DNA of 64,000 nucleotides, from contig CM034534.1 in NCBI GenBank assembly GCA_020002185.1, positions 39,218,168 through 39,282,167 of the forward strand, in the 5' to 3' direction. Shown one piece after another: positions 35,291 through 49,400 of the stretch; the stretch's first letter is position 1, and every line of letters starts with the position of its first letter. The stretch is from Paraescarpia echinospica (taxonomy: Eukaryota > Annelida > Polychaeta > Sabellida > Siboglinidae). Both the position numbers and the translations under genes were made by a program. The notes below the pieces were generated by a model, which had not been told where the DNA came from, did no database searches, and was given only the letters and a program-made list of their open reading frames with translations.

Positions 35291-36339
35291 TCACCGAGTC
35301 TGCGAATAACTGATTGTACTGCGAGAGTCTGAGTACTTCTCGCAGGGCGCTCGGTGACAGTGCTTCACGAGAAACGTTCCTCCGGCAGTGTGCCCCAGTA
35401 GTCGCCTCGATTATCCACAAATCCCTTTAGTTATGTCATTCCCAAAGTCTACGGGTCTCTAGAAATCTTGTCAGGGTGCCAGTGAACTTATAGTAACCTT
35501 CTGAACAAAGGCCCTCTGTATAGGGCTCTCGCCTCCCTAAAACCAGATGGCCTCAAATGTAAACAAATCCCCCACCCCAGCTATAGTCATTTGCATATAA
35601 ATTGGCTTTTCGGAGCCTGTACAACATCCAACAATTAAGAAGATCGATACCATGTGCGTTATCATTCTAAATTCTCTACATATGAATGCGTAAACGTCGT
35701 AAATTCTTGCCAGCTTAGTGCGTTACCTCGGCACTTCTTTTTGATGTCACCTACAATGTGTTACATTGTAACTAGGCTTCCTCGTGTATTAATTGATTGT
35801 TAGCGAGACAGCCAGGGGTTCCATATCGCATTCACAACGGACAATTGCTACATGTAGCGTAATTTTCATATAGGATTGAACATAATTAATAATTATGGTG
35901 AACGGCATATATTTTATAGTGGGGTACCAATTTTTTTTCATATTTTACTTCATCGTCACATAATGTTATCTTTTCATTGGCCTCAGCCTCATAACGCTGC
36001 ACTAACCGTAGTATAACAATTGACACGTTCATTTTTTAAATGTTTTTTTAAAGAAAAAACATAATTGACACATTAAAGGCAAAGTTAGTTATGGTCCAAT
36101 CCCAATAAGTGTTTAGATAGGACACAGTTTTCCGCGTGACAATGTGTGCCGCTTCAGACATTACAGCGCATGAAGTTGTCTAATTCACAATTATCACAGT
36201 TCAATTTGTCAATGTGAATACTCATTAAAGACTAAGTGAAATTAAATTTTAAAGGTCTTTGAAACATCATATATACAAACTTAATACTCTTGTCAAGTGA
36301 TGTGTCAAATATGAACCCTCTTCATTGCTAACTCATGTT
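35291..36339. other. No gene recognised
   Basis: AT-rich sequence without frames or repeats that match the rest of the window. Part may belong to the LINE 5' region. Confidence 0.4.
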
Positions 36340-36344
36340 ACTAA

Positions 36345-36505
36345 TGGGAAGCATTCAGCTGCGCTGCAATTAATGCGCGAAAATTATTCGTATATAACTA
36401 TCCACCACTGTCTATAGCCAGGTACTCATTCATCTATCTGCCGCCACCATCACCACTGTCTATAGCCAGGTACTCATTCATATATCTGCCGCCACCACCA
36501 CTGTC
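36345..36505 (-). mobile_element. SINE body fragment with an internal duplication
   Basis: gctgcgctgcaattaatgcg and ccactgtctatagccaggta match the body of the SINE at 15775-16068. The segment caccactgtctatagccagg...ctgccgccacca is then repeated about two and a half times (36402, 36455, 36494). The tRNA-like head is missing. Confidence 0.65.
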
Positions 36506-36513
36506 TATTATTA

Positions 36514-36940
36514 TCAATGTACAGCCGTAGTGTCCCGTGGTTGGGCGAAGGTCTCACCATGTCGTTTCCAAATCTGCCTGTCTTGCGTTATCCTCTGGCA
36601 GATACGCGATGTCCATCGGTTTTCTCGTAGTCTGCTGATGTGCCCTGCCCAGGTCCACTTCTGTTTTCTGATTTGTTCTATCACGTCTATGACCTTTATC
36701 TTCTGTCTTACCCAGATGTTTGTTTTTCTCTCCCGATGTGTGATGTTTAACATACTTCTTTCCATCTTTGTTTGTGCTGCTGCTAGCTTGTTCTTTGCCT
36801 GGATGGTGAGAGCCCATGTTTCCGCGCTGTATGTCATCGCTGGAAGTACGCATGAGTTGAAGACTTGTTTCTTGAAGCATTCATGTACACAATCAGGTGG
36901 TTTACCCCGGTTCAGTTCATTCATAAAACACAACTCAAAC
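36514..36940 (-). mobile_element. RTE-like LINE C-terminal fragment
   Basis: A minus-strand open frame of 139 codons reads FNSCVLPAMTYSAETWALT, then MERSMLNITHRERKTNIWVR, KWTWAGHISRLRENRWTSRI. This is the typical RTE C-terminus (ETWALT, WAGHI.R..RWT). It is the region missing from the element at 39696-41385 and could be from the same family, but an overlap at QRRI shows it is a separate copy. Confidence 0.8.
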
Positions 36941-39695
36941 TAATTCTAGGCGATCCGTCTCTGGCAATTACTACCCCTGGTGGATAGTGAACAGTACCAT
37001 TGCCAATAATTGTTTCTGAGTTAACACAAACCCTTTGACATTTACTGTTGGCAATGCTAATAGAACGTGTTTCAGGTTAGTGTATACATTTTGTTGTTTT
37101 CATGTTTGTTCTATTAACAATGAAGCTGGCTTTTTGCGCTCCGTGAGTAGAGTAGTGTGAGGCATTTTATTTCAATGCAGGATTTTTTGATGGAATTTTG
37201 ATTCGTGTTCTGCTCCAGCAGTTGTTTGAAGTAACTGATGTTCCTGCTGATACAAAATGGGTGCTTAGCAGAAAGGCGACGGTTTCTAAAATTTGCTTAA
37301 TAATTTTAACCGTACAAATGTAAAACTCCTTTTCTAATCCCCCTCTCTCTCACGCGCATGCGCGCTTATCTACATTACATCTTATCTAATTATACATGTA
37401 TGTATATTACTTACACAATTATAGCCGATCGCTAGATATCAGGTTACTGTTGTTTTCGGAATATATCTAAGCACTTCTGGATTCATTCTGGATAATGTGA
37501 ACCTAGAACTAGAAGCCACAAATGAAACATGAAACTGGAATTATTGAATCGTGCAACGATGTTAATTAAACTTAGGGATTAGTTAGGGTGACAATTTACG
37601 TTGGTGAAAATGTGGTTAAACTGAACATTTAGCGAAGCTGGGAAGTAATTTCGGTTGTCAATTAAGATTATGGAGTCAATAAGGAACATGCATATTTCTT
37701 TTCCATTGAGATATTTTGTCACCAATAAAAGTGCAGGTTTTAAGAACATTACGAATAATTAGATTTTTTTTATAAAAAAATGTCATTTTCGGACAAATCC
37801 AAAATGTTGTTAATTTGACAATTTAAAGGAAATGTTTATTGTATGGAAAACTGCGTCATTTTGATAGTGAAAGTGCCATGTTTGGGTCTTTGCACCAATA
37901 CTATGTAATTTTGTAGCACCCTTTAGAAAACAAAATCTAGCCTAGTGGGGCTTGCATTTTTGTGGATAAAATGTACCTATTTAGTCATGCAGTGATTGTA
38001 ATTGAACTGAGAGGGATCAGTTTGTTCAGTTTAACATTGTGTCAAGCTGAGGAAGAAATTTATGCAGTCACTTCAGGTGATATACTCATCTATGAGCATA
38101 TATTTCCCCTTTCCTGTTTTCCCAACAGGTAGTTTATTACAATTAAAGTGTAAGTTTTATAAAGAAATTGTTATTTTAAAAAACACAATGCTGTTTTGGG
38201 ACATAGCCACCGGTATACTGTCTTTTTACAAATAAGACAGGAAAGTATAACGTTTAGCAACTTTCCCTTGTAACCGTGGGAGTGTCCTTTTGGGGACACT
38301 GCCCCCATTAGCGTGTCCTTTCGTAGCATCATTTTTGCTGTTGACAATATAATGTAACTCTTGGACTTGCCATTTTATGAAACAATTGCCCATTTGTTTG
38401 TAAAAGTATCCTTTGTTACCTTTTATTGACAGTTTGGTCTTGTTTGAAGCGGAAAGTGCCCGTTTATTGAGAATGTTGTCCTGTTTGGAATGGAAATTAT
38501 AGTCCCGCGTAATTGCTGCAATATAGTTGTCGTTTTTATTTTAGAAACAAAATTGCAGTTTACCTTTTCCTCTGTTAGTTTAACGAAAACTGCAGTTTTT
38601 GAGACATGTCCACAATATTTGCCCTTTTATAGAGCAATTGGCCTATTTCCGTAAGGACTTAGATAACAACTACTTGCCTTTTGTGGTAACAAAGATCAGG
38701 ATATTACTCTCAATAAATTGCCATTTTAAATATGCTTGTTTTTTTTTATTATCAAAAGGGCCTTTTAAGGACTTGCCCTTTATGCCTAAATGTGCTCATT
38801 GTAAGATTTAAAAATACCCTCACAAAATTTATAATATGTATATTACAATGGGCTGATGACCTGTTAAAAGGAAAAAACTGTGTGAAGATTGGGGTGGGCG
38901 GCAATGCCACGGCTTTGTATGTAACCAACGTCCTATATGTAAACAGTCATTCGTATTAGAATCGTATTAGGAGGGTCTCCGCGCAAGCGTTACAAAACGT
39001 TTAAAAACGAAACCACGTTAGCTAGTTTAGACATACATTACACACAAACAGCAATAATAACTGCTTCATTTGCAGTCAGGCGTTTGAGTCCTTTAGTGTT
39101 TGGTTTGAGCGCATTCAAAAACAGCTCCCAATGTATTCAATATGTAATAGTTTTGACGTGCTGTCTTATATTACGTTGACACCGCCTAGACAGGGTGCTC
39201 ACAGCCCTCACTTCATGATCAACGGTTCTGGTAGTAGGTAATGAAACGCCCATGTTAGAAAGTATGCAACATGTGTGGTCTTTTAAGAAACAAACAGGCA
39301 AAGTAGGGTGAACGAGATTGCCCAATTTTAGAAACCGAAGTAGGCCTAGAAGAACTCAAGCTCCGCTTGACAGTCCGGCACGACCACTAGTGCAGCTGTC
39401 GCCTGCGCCCCTCCTATCAGTATTCACGCCTATTAAAAGTAGGTCTAAACATAAACAATTGATATATTATTGTTTACTGTTAGTTATACATGTACTTTAT
39501 TCTGGCAATTTATAATTTGTTCTTGTACTTTATTCTAGTTCTTATGTACCAAGATAGATAGCCCTATAGTCTTAATTTTTCAAAAAGAATGTCCTTTTAG
39601 GGGGTAAGTAAGTCAGTGTTATGAAGCAATTACTAACGGGTGGGGGTCTAAAAATCAAAATTTAGCATAACATACTATAAGGATGGAGCCAACCA
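36941..39695. other. 2.75 kb with no feature recognised
   Basis: AT-rich with only short frames. I see no exon with conserved motifs, no RNA gene and no tandem array. Phrases like ttgcccttt recur between 38270 and 38790 without clear unit structure. Confidence 0.4.
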
Positions 39696-41385
39696 CTGTG
39701 CTATATTAATAACGCAATTTTGTTACCCGTGAAGATGTCCCGGTGTTTGGCGAAATATGTCCAGCCGGCGGTGATCCTTCTTTGAATCTCCTTAACTTGG
39801 TTTTTGTCTCTGATACTGTATCGCTGTCCCAGATAGACGTAGCTTTCAACGTTCTCTATCTGCGTCGTGTTGATATATATTGGTGTGTCATTTTCTAGCA
39901 TCACTTTTGTCTTCGAGATGTTCATCCTTAGACCTTGTTTTTTACTTTCACCAGCTAGCCCCTGCAGCATGTTTGGTAGTTCTTGCGGTGTAGTAGCACA
40001 TATGAGTATGTCGTCGGCGAAGCAAAGTTGACTGAGATATTCTCCGGTCTATCCTCAAGCCTTTGGTTTCCCGGGTCAGTCTTCGGAATATCCTTTCGAG
40101 TGTTGCCGTGAACAGCTTGGGCGATGTGGTGTCACCTTGTCGTTCTCTTCTCTTGATGTTGATCATGTCGCTCTTTTTGTGTATGTGTACTGTCAGTGAG
40201 CTGTTAGTGTAGATGTCTTTCAGGAGATCGATGTACACATCTTCTATCCCCTGTTCTTGAAGGGAGGTCAGTATTGCTTGAATTTGCACCGAGTCGAAAG
40301 CCTTATCGTAGTCGACGAAAGCGATGCAGAGCGGGATATTATATTCTCGGCACTTCTCTTTCAGTTGGTTTACGACGTGTATGTGGTCTGTCGTTGCGTA
40401 CCTGCTTCTGAATCCTGCTTGTTCTCGTGGTTGGTTTTCGTCGAGTGTCTTCTCTAGCATATTCGTTGGTATCTTTGTGAATAATTGATAGATGTTTGAT
40501 AACATACATATCGGTCTGTAGTTCTTTAAGTCTTTCTCATTTCCGTTCTTGAAGATCATCACCATCTTTGCGTTCTTCCAAGCGGTGGGTATTCGTCTTT
40601 CTGATAAGCATTTAGTATTATACAGCTTAGCCAATGTCTTCGAGATTATATCTTCTCCTGCTTTTAATGTTTCAGTGTTTACATGGTCGTTGTCTGATGT
40701 CTTCCCATTCTTCATATCTCTTAGCGCTGCTTCAACCTCCCATGGTGTTATCTCTGGTACCTCTTTCGGGTCGGTGTGAATTATGGTACTCTGTTCACTG
40801 TCGTATAGCTCGGTGTAGAATTCCTCTGTTCGTTCCATCATATCTTGGTCTTGTATTTCTCTACCCTGCTTGTCTAGAAGTGTAATCAGTCTGTATCGGC
40901 CTAGTGCCTGTGTTCTTCTTGCTTTCTTCAGACTCTTTGATGACATAATCGTTTCTCGTATGCCATCTTGTTCGTACTTTCTTATGTCCTCCTTCGCTTT
41001 CTTTTTGATGGTCTTGCATATTTCTGCGTACTCTACTTGTTTGTTAAGGTCGCCGTTATCCACCATTTCTCGTCGTTTCGTCGTTAGTGATGCTATTCTC
41101 GTCACTGCCTGCCTGTTGACTGCTTTGGCTACACTTGTCGCACTTAGTTGGATCATCTCATTTATGTTTTCGCTCTTGGTGTCGATGTTGTCTAATTCCT
41201 GTAGTGTCTCGAATCGATTTCGCACTTTGAGTTGGAATTCGATCTTTTTTCTTCCGATTTGTGTGGTATCTACACTCGGTGGTCTCTTGTTTATAAGTTT
41301 CTTCTTTTCAGCCTTGACGTCCAGTTTGATGTTGCTCATTACCAATCTGTAATCACTTCCTATGTTGACTTGGATCTTCACTTAA
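39696..41385 (-). mobile_element. RTE-clade LINE: linker and reverse transcriptase, large intact frame
   Basis: The minus strand is open for 477 codons (41381 to 39948). It begins in the end of the endonuclease (SDYRLVMSNIKL, where SDHRLV is the usual form). A lysine-rich linker follows, then RT: YRPICMLSNIYQLFTKI, EQAGFRSRYATTDHIHVV, FVDYDKAFDSV and RRERQGDTTSPKLFTATLER. The frame is lost just before the catalytic FADD (about 40005-40030) and resumes as KKQGLRMNISKTKVM, SYVYLGQRYS to 39701. The 5' endonuclease and the C-terminus are missing. It is less decayed than most LINEs here, so a younger insertion. Confidence 0.85.
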
Positions 41386-42560
41386 CTCGGACAAAATGAT
41401 TCGGTCCATTTGAATCGAGGTTTTTTCTCGCCTGTATGTGTGATGGACAACTATGTTATTGTGGACAAGACTGCAGTGACTTCAGCTGCACAGATCAACG
41501 CCTGTAGTATCCAGTCGCTTTCAGGTGTCATTCACATGTACCTTAAGACGTTTAGAGGACTACATTTGGTATTATTGCCGTTATTATATTATATTCGGTT
41601 ACGGCAAGTCGGATTTTTTCATAATTCGGACCCTCCGTCCGATTGAATCCGACTTAGGCGAGGTTTAGATGTGTTCTGTATTAATGTATTCTACATAGCA
41701 GTGCTGGTAGGTTATGGTGGCAAGCAGACGCAAGTAGCCTACTCAAGTGTTGGTCGGACGGGTACTTCGCATGCTGTTTTCCTCATTTGGGGTGGCGCTG
41801 CAAGCAGAGTTCGCCGGACGACGCCACGGCTCTTCCCCCCTTTGTTTTGCGCCTTGTTCACCTGCGGTTGCCACAGGTAACACCAAGGTAGTCCTGTTTG
41901 TCAATCCGTGTGATCTGGTGGTCCTCCATGTAATCGTAACTTGGTGGTAACCAACAAGATCAGGGAACTTTTTACCCCAGCCCTTTCATTTGTCCACCTA
42001 GTCAGGCTAACTTTTATACATTTAAAGTCCATCTGCCACATCTTTGCCCCGTAATGGAGTTTATTCAGGTCAGATTAAAGTGCAAACTGGTCAGCAGAAG
42101 ATCAACCAGAGCTTACATTTGCAAGAGGACGACATTTGGTTAGGCAGGCGGGTACGTGAAGGTGGTCAGACGGAACTAAAGAAGTCCACGTGCCGTATGT
42201 AGACGATGAGGCACTCGCAGAAAAAAACCAGTTCTGAAGTGAATTTCCATGATCTACTTTAAAAAGCTTATTTTAGTACTTTTCAATTTCTTAGCAACAA
42301 AAGTCCCAATATCAACCGGATGAGCCCATTGGCTTAATTTTTGGCCAATATCTTAAAATTAATGTTGGTGCACTCATTTTCTGGTGTTAGGGCATATATC
42401 AACACATCACAACTTAACCAAGCAAACATTTCACATGTAATCTGGGCCAGTACTTTCTCAAGCTACAACGGAATCATCGCTAGTCTCTTGTCACTGAAGT
42501 TGCATATTCGAGGGTCAACATGTCTCTGCCATAGAGAAATACCCACAACAAACAGACACT
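41386..42560. other. Mostly no feature; small LINE relic
   Basis: 42028-42085 (tccatctgccacatctttgc...gtttattcaggtcagatta) resembles 45912-45962 of the nested LINE below, so it is a relic of that family. Nothing else is supported. Confidence 0.4.
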
Positions 42561-42583
42561 ACATGTACCATTTTGCAATCAAC

Positions 42584-42589
42584 TTTATT
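42584..42589 (-). terminator. Candidate poly(A) signal of the PGC-1 family gene
   Basis: AATAAA on the minus strand, 762 nt after the stop codon at 43351. The intervening DNA has no splice-site need or other gene, so it would be a 3' UTR of about 0.8 kb. Confidence 0.45.
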
Positions 42590-43350
42590 CACCCCTCCAC
42601 GCATGTAGATGTATTTCCCATTTAAGCTGCATGTATTTTGGACGCACCAAATTACAATACATGTATCACAGCAACACAATTAATTCTAGAAAAAAAATGG
42701 AATCCACAATTGCCAGAATTCATAGCATGTTTGACAAGTTTTCTATCACAGTATTGTAAAAAAGGCTGCCTAGTTTGCCACATATCCACACTCCTAAATC
42801 AAAGGCAGAGCTTTCTGTCTGAAATCACCTGCAGTATACACTTATCATTTGATTGGCATTAACCAGTCCTGATCTTCGTCTTCATTGAATCTGCCCATGC
42901 AAATACAGTGAAATTGGGACCACTCCAAAAATCAGACATCTCAAAAATTCACACTCAAACAACCCTATAATGTCATGTTATACTAAATGATGTAGAACAT
43001 TGCGCAACAGCAAATTATGACAAAACCTTGCACCCATCTGTTAGTACTTCCAAAACTCTGCACTATGTGATAAGTTGTCTAACTTTCACTCTGTCCATCT
43101 GTTTCAAATAGGTACAATAACAAGAAGGCCGACACATCCAGCTTTCGGTTGTCTTGCAAATCCATTAAATGTGCTACACAACTAACGTTAAAGTTTCTGC
43201 CAATTAAATAACAAATTATACAATTACAGTTCACAATTTCCAACATATCAAAATTGCCACCAACACACCATTCATTGTTTGGATCAACAGCAATATCCAC
43301 GCAATTTCTATTATCACAAATCCTGTTTACAAGCGTAAAGACACTGATGG

Positions 43351-43478
43351 TCAGCGTCGCTGTTTTGTCTTTTTGAGTGTCTTTGTCGCTTGACGCAGGA
43401 GAGCGTCGAAGTCAAGGTCAGCAGAGGGTTGTTTTGGCATGACCCCACACATCTCCTCCTCATCCTCCATGTTGCCGT
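43351..43478 (-). CDS. PGC-1 family last exon
   Basis: It encodes GNMEDEEEMCGVMPKQ and PSADLDFDALLRQATKTLKK, then KTKQRR and TGA at 43351-43353. LDFD-LL matches the last residues of vertebrate PGC-1. The acceptor gtgtttcag directly abuts a 17-unit minisatellite. Confidence 0.92.
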
Positions 43479-46400
43479 CTGAAACACACAACAACCGGTA
43501 GAAACATCACAACTGGTAGAGACATCACAACAACGATTAGAAACATCACAACAACCGGTAGAAACATCACAACTGGTAGAGACATCACAACAACCATTAG
43601 AAACATCACAACAACCAGTAGAAACATCACAACAACCGATAGAAACATCACAACTGGTAGAGACATCACAACAACGATTAGAAACATCACAACAACCGGT
43701 AGAAACATCACAACAACCATTAGAAACATCACAACAACCGGTAGAAACATCACAACAACCGATAGAAACATCACAACAACTGGTAGAAACATCACAACAA
43801 CCGGTAGAAACTTCACAACAACCGGTAGAAACATCACAACAACTGGTAGAAACATTCATTATCTAGGTGCTACAAATAGCAATTAAACAAACAAGACATC
43901 CATTCTGACTAAAGTTTTTTTGACTGTACCACTTTTTTACTTGGTTTTGATGAAATCACATGATAAACTATTGAATTATTCTTGACTGAGGTGTGGTCAA
44001 AATTAGGGTGAAAAAAGAAAAATGGGCCAAGTGGCCCTGAAGTCCTTTGGACTAATACGTCTATATGTGACCCCGGCTGACCAAATGAGTGATAAGTCGG
44101 AAAAATTGTAACATTGTTTTCTTACATCCTTGTAAAGGTTTGGTAGGGTGCTTTACACGGTTTCAAAAATTATGACTGCTACAAAAATTGGCAGAGTTAT
44201 GGAGCATTGAACATGGTAGGGATCAAAAAGTGAAAATGAAGAAAACAGCTGTTGAAGTTTTACATTATATATGCAAATGGATTGCACGGAAATATTACAT
44301 GCACAACATTAAAATGTGGCACACAGTATGTAATATGTATGTTATGTTGCAATGACACAGTGGAAGTACAAATGTACTGCTACAAAGACTTATCAAGTTA
44401 CGCCAGATTATGTCTTCATGTGTAAAACTAAGAGGACAGATTATTTGAGAGCAAAAGGTAGACTCACTGTTTGACACAGTTTAAAACTTACAGGCAACTG
44501 TCCAGTTTAACAGGGGTCTAGTGGCTTAATGCTGTCTGTTGACACAAGCTACTGCCAGAGACCAATTACTCATTAGTCACAGTTTCCATCAAACAATAGC
44601 AGGCAGAGAATCTTAGCTCCATAGCTGGGTGTAATACACAACCAGAGCCACCACTGATTAATGGTCAAGTAGATTAGCTCAACGCACCAACTAAGACAAT
44701 ACACAACACTGTGAGTGAGTGTCCAGAGTGAGGCCTAAGCAGTGTCCTCATTGCTGAATAGATCAATTAAACCTGCCAAGTGGGTGACATTCTGCACAAG
44801 TGTTCATTAATCCTTAGTGATTGTTCAGAACACCAGACTGACCACATACCTAAACAAAGCGAATGTAATAGGTGAAGAACAGGCAGTGTTCAAATAGGGG
44901 TATTGGTTGAATTGTATTTGTCTCGACGCAAAAGGCTTTATTGTGCCTTCATCGATTATAAGAAAGCATTTGATTTAGTAGACCGGTCCTCCCTGTGGTC
45001 TAAGATAATTTCATGTGGTATTAATGGTATTGTGTTAAAAGTTGTATACAACATATACAAAAATGCTAAATCATGTATAAATCAGGGCCAGGCTGTGTCA
45101 GCCTTCTTCTCATGTGATTTATAGGTCTTAGGTGATTTACTCCAAACAGCCCAAACTTGAGCTAATGCAGGAGTTGTATGGTGCTTGTTTGTGCGCATGC
45201 GTTGTGGGTAGTTTGTTTGTTTATTTTATAGGCACTTTAGATGATTGGGTGTGGTGAAAGGGAGGTTCATGATCGCTGTTTGAAACGCTATGGGGCTTTC
45301 TAGTTCAGTAATTGGTGGTGGAATCATATTCCAGATTCGAACTGCTCGAGGGTAGAAAGAGAACACTGCTGCATTGATGCGGCACCTAGGGGCGACGTAG
45401 TGGCCACGGTTTTTTGACTGTGTTAGTAGACCTGGTGGGGGTGTGATGTTGATTATGTTATTTAATATTTTGTAAAATGTCATGGCTTGTTTGATAATGC
45501 GTCGTCGTTCAAGAGTTGACCATCGAAGGGTGGCTATTAGGTCTGCTGCGTTTGTTTGGCGTCTGTGGTCATTTCTGAAAAATCTGGCAGCACAGTGTTG
45601 TACTCTTTCAAGGTGTTTAATTTGGGTGACAGTGTGTGGGTTCCATATGGGAGAGGCATACTCGGGTTTTGTTCTTTTACTTCGGGTTTGCATGGTCCGA
45701 GGGTTCATTTGATCATGCCTATGACTTTTGAAGATTTGGAAGCTATGTCAGTGATATGGTTAGCCCAGGTTAGTTTAGAATCTAATTTTATTCCAAGATA
45801 TGTGTGACTAGAGGTGGTAGAGAGTGGTATGCCAAAGAGTGAATATGAATGTAGTCTGGGTTTGGTTTTGTTTGTTATTGGGAGATGCACACATTTAGAT
45901 ATGTTAAATTCCATCTGCCATTTATTAGACCATGTTTGGAGTTTGATCAGGTCAGATTGGAGAGTTTCGTGGTCGGTTGGGGATGTGATTTTGCGATATA
46001 TAATGCTGTCGTCTGCAAAGAGACGTACGGAAGATTGGAATTTTCGGTTATGTCGTTTATGTAGAGTAAAAATAGGACAGCCCTGTGATACACCAGATGT
46101 AACATTTGTTCTGTCCAACAGGGCTCCATTGACTGAGACTCTCTGTTTGCGATTGGATAGAAATGATTTGATCCAGTTTTGTGTTTCCAGTTATTCCATA
46201 GAAAGCTAATTTGGATAGGTGTTTATGGTGACTTTGTCGAAATCGAGTAGGATGGCATCTATTTGTGTCTTATTGTCCATAGCAGTCATCCAGTCGTGGA
46301 TTGTCTCGATGAGTTGGGATTCACAAGACAGGCCTGATTGGAATCCATGTTGGAAGTGGAGGATGATGTTGTGTTTGTGTAAGTGTTTCCACATGTTGCT

Positions 46401-49400
46401 TAGAATGATGTGCTCCATAACTTTGCAGAGGATGCATGTTAACGAAATTGGTCTATAATTAGCAGGGTCTGATTTGTGGCTTTTTTGTGTATTGGTATTA
46501 CTAGTGCTTGGAGCCAGTCATCTGGGAGTTTGCAAGTGTTGTATGACTGCTGGAAAATGTGTGTGATGATGGGGGCAATTTCCACTGCAGTCTCTTTAAG
46601 GACTCTGGCTGGGAGTTCGTCGGGACGTGTAGCTTTATTTTGGTTTAGGTTTTTCAATTGCTTAATTACTCCGTCTATCCCGATTTCGAGGGAGGGCATA
46701 TCGGGATAGATGGATGGAGCTAGTTGGGGGATGGGGTACATTTCTTGAGTAAACACGGAACTAAATTGGTTGTTAAGTGTATTTGCAAGGTATGGCAAGG
46801 AGAAAACTTGTGTCCTTTGTTATTTACCTGAATCATTTTGAAAACTGTTAGTCACAATTATAACGGACTTGACATGGCAGCTGGTGAAATTTACAACAAC
46901 CTTAGTGATGATGATGATGTAGAATGTATGTATGTTCTACTATATGCTGATGACACTACCATTGAATACTGTACACAACCTCTACCTGTGTAGATGCCTC
47001 CACCAGTCACACAGCCAAGCCTCACCTAAGTCTGCGTAGTTCGAGCGGCAGAAGTGGCGACGACCACCAAAACAGAGGTCAAAGGTCTCACATCCTGACA
47101 CCTTGTTCCCGTCTGGAATGAGACAGTAGTAAACACTGTTACAACATTTATCACACCAAGGCTAAAAAAAGGATCCAAATTTGATGATTTATTATTTGTG
47201 TTAATTTTACATCAGCAGAAGAAGAAATATGTCGGTCACAAAGCAGTTTAACTTGACTTATACATGTCACTAAACCAAGTGTATTACAGTGGGAATTTGA
47301 AACCAATTTACTGAAGTTCAACAGTAATCTGCAGTTTTGTCAGAAGCATTTAAAAAATACTTTTCAGATGCACATTTTTACATGGGTGTTTAAATTAGAA
47401 AATGCACACATTCTTACTTTCTTTCGCAGCAAACGCATCGCACGTGTACTCAAATGTCACAAAGCCATAGTTGTCCCTGGAACCAGATACAACAGAATGA
47501 ATCAGGAACCAATTAAAACCCACACAAACACAACATGAACTGCATGGTAACCATTCTTCGGACAGATCAGGGCAGTTTATCATTTATCTCCTGATAGATC
47601 AGTTTTGCCTATCACCAACTTGACTTCTCAGTGAAGCAGCTGAATGAATCAAGACAACATGGAGTGAACAAAATTGCCCAAACATTGAAACTGCATCAAG
47701 AGTACTTGAAACATTATTATTACCTCAGCAATCTAACCCACCTTGTATATTACCAGTTACACACACACAGCTCTGTACAATTATTTGTATTACCTAACAG
47801 ATCTTAATTTTTGAAGAGTCACTAGTGTGGTTAAATCAATGTTTAAAATGAAAATAAAATAAAGTGGAAGTACTGCTTGCATCCTGGTCCTTCCTTACCC
47901 GTGCTCCCTGAAGTGAACACTGACATCTTCGATTACACCAAATCGACCAAATCTCCGATGCAAGTCACTTTTGGTGTAGCTGTTAGGGATACGACCCACA
48001 TACACAATCCTCCGCTCCTCCTGCAAGACACCAGGTCAGAGGTCAATCAATGTATCAAAGGTCACCAGGCCCTGAGCCAGAAATATTTTTTTGCCAGTCT
48101 TTAGTTAATCGAAAATGTTACTTTTAGCATGGGAACGGCTTGCTTGGAAGCCATTAGCATCAATAACAGTCATTACTGGCCACTTCAGATTTTTCAATGA
48201 CAAACTAGTGTCATTTGAGCCTTTTATTTAACCCTTAAGGTGGCCACCGGGCCAAATTCAGCCGAAGCGATCTGTGCAAAATGGTCCCGGCCGAATTTTG
48301 GCCTGATTCAATATAACTTTTTAAAATTTTTTGGTATCCATCACTAGCAACTGACAGGGGAATTCGAGGTATCATTGGAAAGATGAATGATTCTTCATCC
48401 TGTGGCATTTTTATCAATGAGTTTTATCATGTCATGATTCAGTAATAGCTAATCACAAACAAGCTTTCAGATGTTGAAGTAGTAGATGTCCAAATACAGC
48501 CGATTTTACTATGCTATGCATCAGAATTTACATTCCCATTCGTATAGTCTAAACCGGGAAATGGAGGTACCAACGGAAAGCCCAACGATTGGTCTATCCA
48601 AAGAAATTTAGGTTAACGGTTATCCAATCAGCACATGCCTCTCAAACGTCTTCTTGTTGACAATGGTTTCATTCCATCACAACGAAAGTTGGCTTAGTCC
48701 GCCATTTAATTTTTTCTCACTTCAATGATATAAGTTGAATTGTTTCAAATGTCCGAGTAAATATATCGGAAAATACATGACAGTATTTGTGTATCAAGTT
48801 ATTATATTAGTTCACTCAGCTACACAGACTTTGGGGGCTGTTTTAAGTGGATATTATGCAAGTTGCTGGCAAGTAACGTCGCCGGACACCGCCGTCTCGC
48901 ATCCAGACCTGGGCCGATTCGGCTGGCCTACTTGCTCCACCAGCGAAGGATACGAGGCAGTCAGAGTTCAAACACAACATATTCTTTAACGTGATGGTAT
49001 ATATATATATATGTGTAATTAGGAACTGTAGATATTACTTTATTGATATGTAAGGAAACTGATAATGGATACTGGATACGTCATGCTATCGGACAAGTGC
49101 GCCACAATGCGCAACAGTTGTATTTGAACGTTCTACGAAAAATATAATAAAATTAAAACTTCTGAACATATTTGCGTCTAGTTTTCAACAAAATGATAGC
49201 TCAATCATATTTCAGCAATAAGTATTAACAAAGTTGTGATTTTTAAAAGCACCCCTACAAATAGCTCCAAATTGCGTACACTTTATAAGTTTACTGTTGG
49301 TCGCCAGTAGCGTTTATACTGATCCAGTTTTGTTTTACTACTAGTTGTGCCAATGAGTCATTAAAGTGGGCCTGGGAACTATTAGTTAATCTACTGGCGA

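Noticed and set aside
36934..39700. One RTE element split by a 2.8-kb insertion (36514-41385)
   Set aside because: Both pieces contain the QRRI region, so they overlap and are separate copies.
43314..43859. Cysteine-rich repeat protein (CCDVSTG)n and FLPVVVM repeats
   Set aside because: Frames of the 21/18-bp minisatellite, and out of frame with the PGC-1 exon they run into.
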